Shown here piece after piece: positions 5,973 through 10,271 of a DNA stretch of 10,271 nt (positions are counted from its first letter, which is position 1; every line of letters begins with the position of its first letter). The notes beneath the pieces are model-generated. The model did not search any database. It saw nothing but the letters and a program-made list of their open reading frames with translations, and was not told where the DNA came from. Where the stretch lies: the NCBI GenBank assembly GCA_008933495.1, contig WBUW01000065.1, forward strand, positions 1 through 10,271, given 5' to 3'. The translations under genes were made by a program, and so were the position numbers. Source of the DNA: Pseudorhodoplanes sp. GTDB lineage: Bacteria > Pseudomonadota > Alphaproteobacteria > Rhizobiales > Xanthobacteraceae.

Positions 5973-6206
5973 CAGTTTGGAAGTCGCGGCGGCGGGGGCG
6001 AGCCACCCGGTCGCCAGGGGCGAAGCGATGCGGCTCGGCATCGGACAGCCCTGACCGACAAGAGGCAGCCGCACACGCCGCAAGGCGCAGCAGGAAGGCC
6101 GCCGTTCCGGGCAGAACCTTTCCGCGATACGCCGCCGGCCTGCCGCGCAGCGAACGCGGGAAGCACGCCGGAGGGCTCGCGCGCCGGCCAGATTGGGGTG
6201 AAGAGA

Positions 6207-10271
<4,065 letters not shown>

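Larger units (their letters stand above)
5783..6206. other. Divergent intergenic region between the threonine aldolase and gltB
   Basis: These 424 bases carry no convincing protein gene, although several frames stay open because the DNA is GC-rich. The left part (about 5840-5980) is noticeably richer in A/T than its surroundings and holds the two palindromes and the candidate promoters listed separately. The right part (about 5981-6206) is very GC-rich and would be a gltB leader of some 230 nt if the candidate promoter is right. Within it, an eight-codon frame (6028-6054, peptide MRLGIGQP) follows AGGGG at 6016-6020. No U-tract terminator was seen. Confidence 0.6.

Noticed and set aside
5783..6166. 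N-terminal extension of the threonine aldolase by 128 residues
   Set aside because: The extension is Arg/Pro/Cys-rich with no domain and crosses the promoter and palindrome region; the family N-terminus begins at 5782.

Overview
The window is chromosomal DNA from a high-GC alphaproteobacterium, most likely a member of the Hyphomicrobiales (Rhizobiales). The evidence for this is GC-rich codon use, a rhizobial class A small heat-shock protein behind a ROSE-type RNA thermometer and an RpoH promoter, and an alphaproteobacterial GltB. It is ordinary housekeeping and accessory metabolism. I see no mobile element, CRISPR array, tRNA, rRNA or phage gene, and no multi-gene system of unknown kind.

Layout, left to right. 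(1) The minus strand carries a major facilitator transporter that runs off the left edge. (2) Divergent from it is hisN, an inositol-monophosphatase-family histidinol phosphatase. (3) Convergent with hisN, 13 bases away, is a minus-strand alpha/beta hydrolase of the lysophospholipase type. (4) A divergent intergenic region then serves the hydrolase and a plus-strand Hsp20 gene. The Hsp20 side has a near-consensus sigma-32 (RpoH) promoter, a leader of about 85 nt with three consecutive hairpins, the last of which buries the Shine-Dalgarno sequence in the ROSE manner, and a strong intrinsic terminator after the gene. (5) Two minus-strand genes follow: an uncharacterised secreted PepSY-like protein with a proline-rich tail and, upstream of it, a low-specificity threonine aldolase. 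(6) A 424-base divergent region follows, holding two perfect odd-length palindromes laid over a candidate promoter. (7) The plus-strand gene gltB (glutamate synthase large subunit) fills the rest and is cut by the right edge after 1355 codons.

Functional themes are amino-acid metabolism (hisN for histidine, the threonine aldolase for glycine/threonine, gltB for ammonium assimilation) and stress or envelope functions (Hsp20, hydrolase, secreted protein). Genes mostly stand as single units in alternating orientation, so regulation lies in the intergenic regions. The best signals in the window are the layered heat-shock control of the Hsp20 gene and the unassigned 17-bp palindrome over the putative gltB -10 box.
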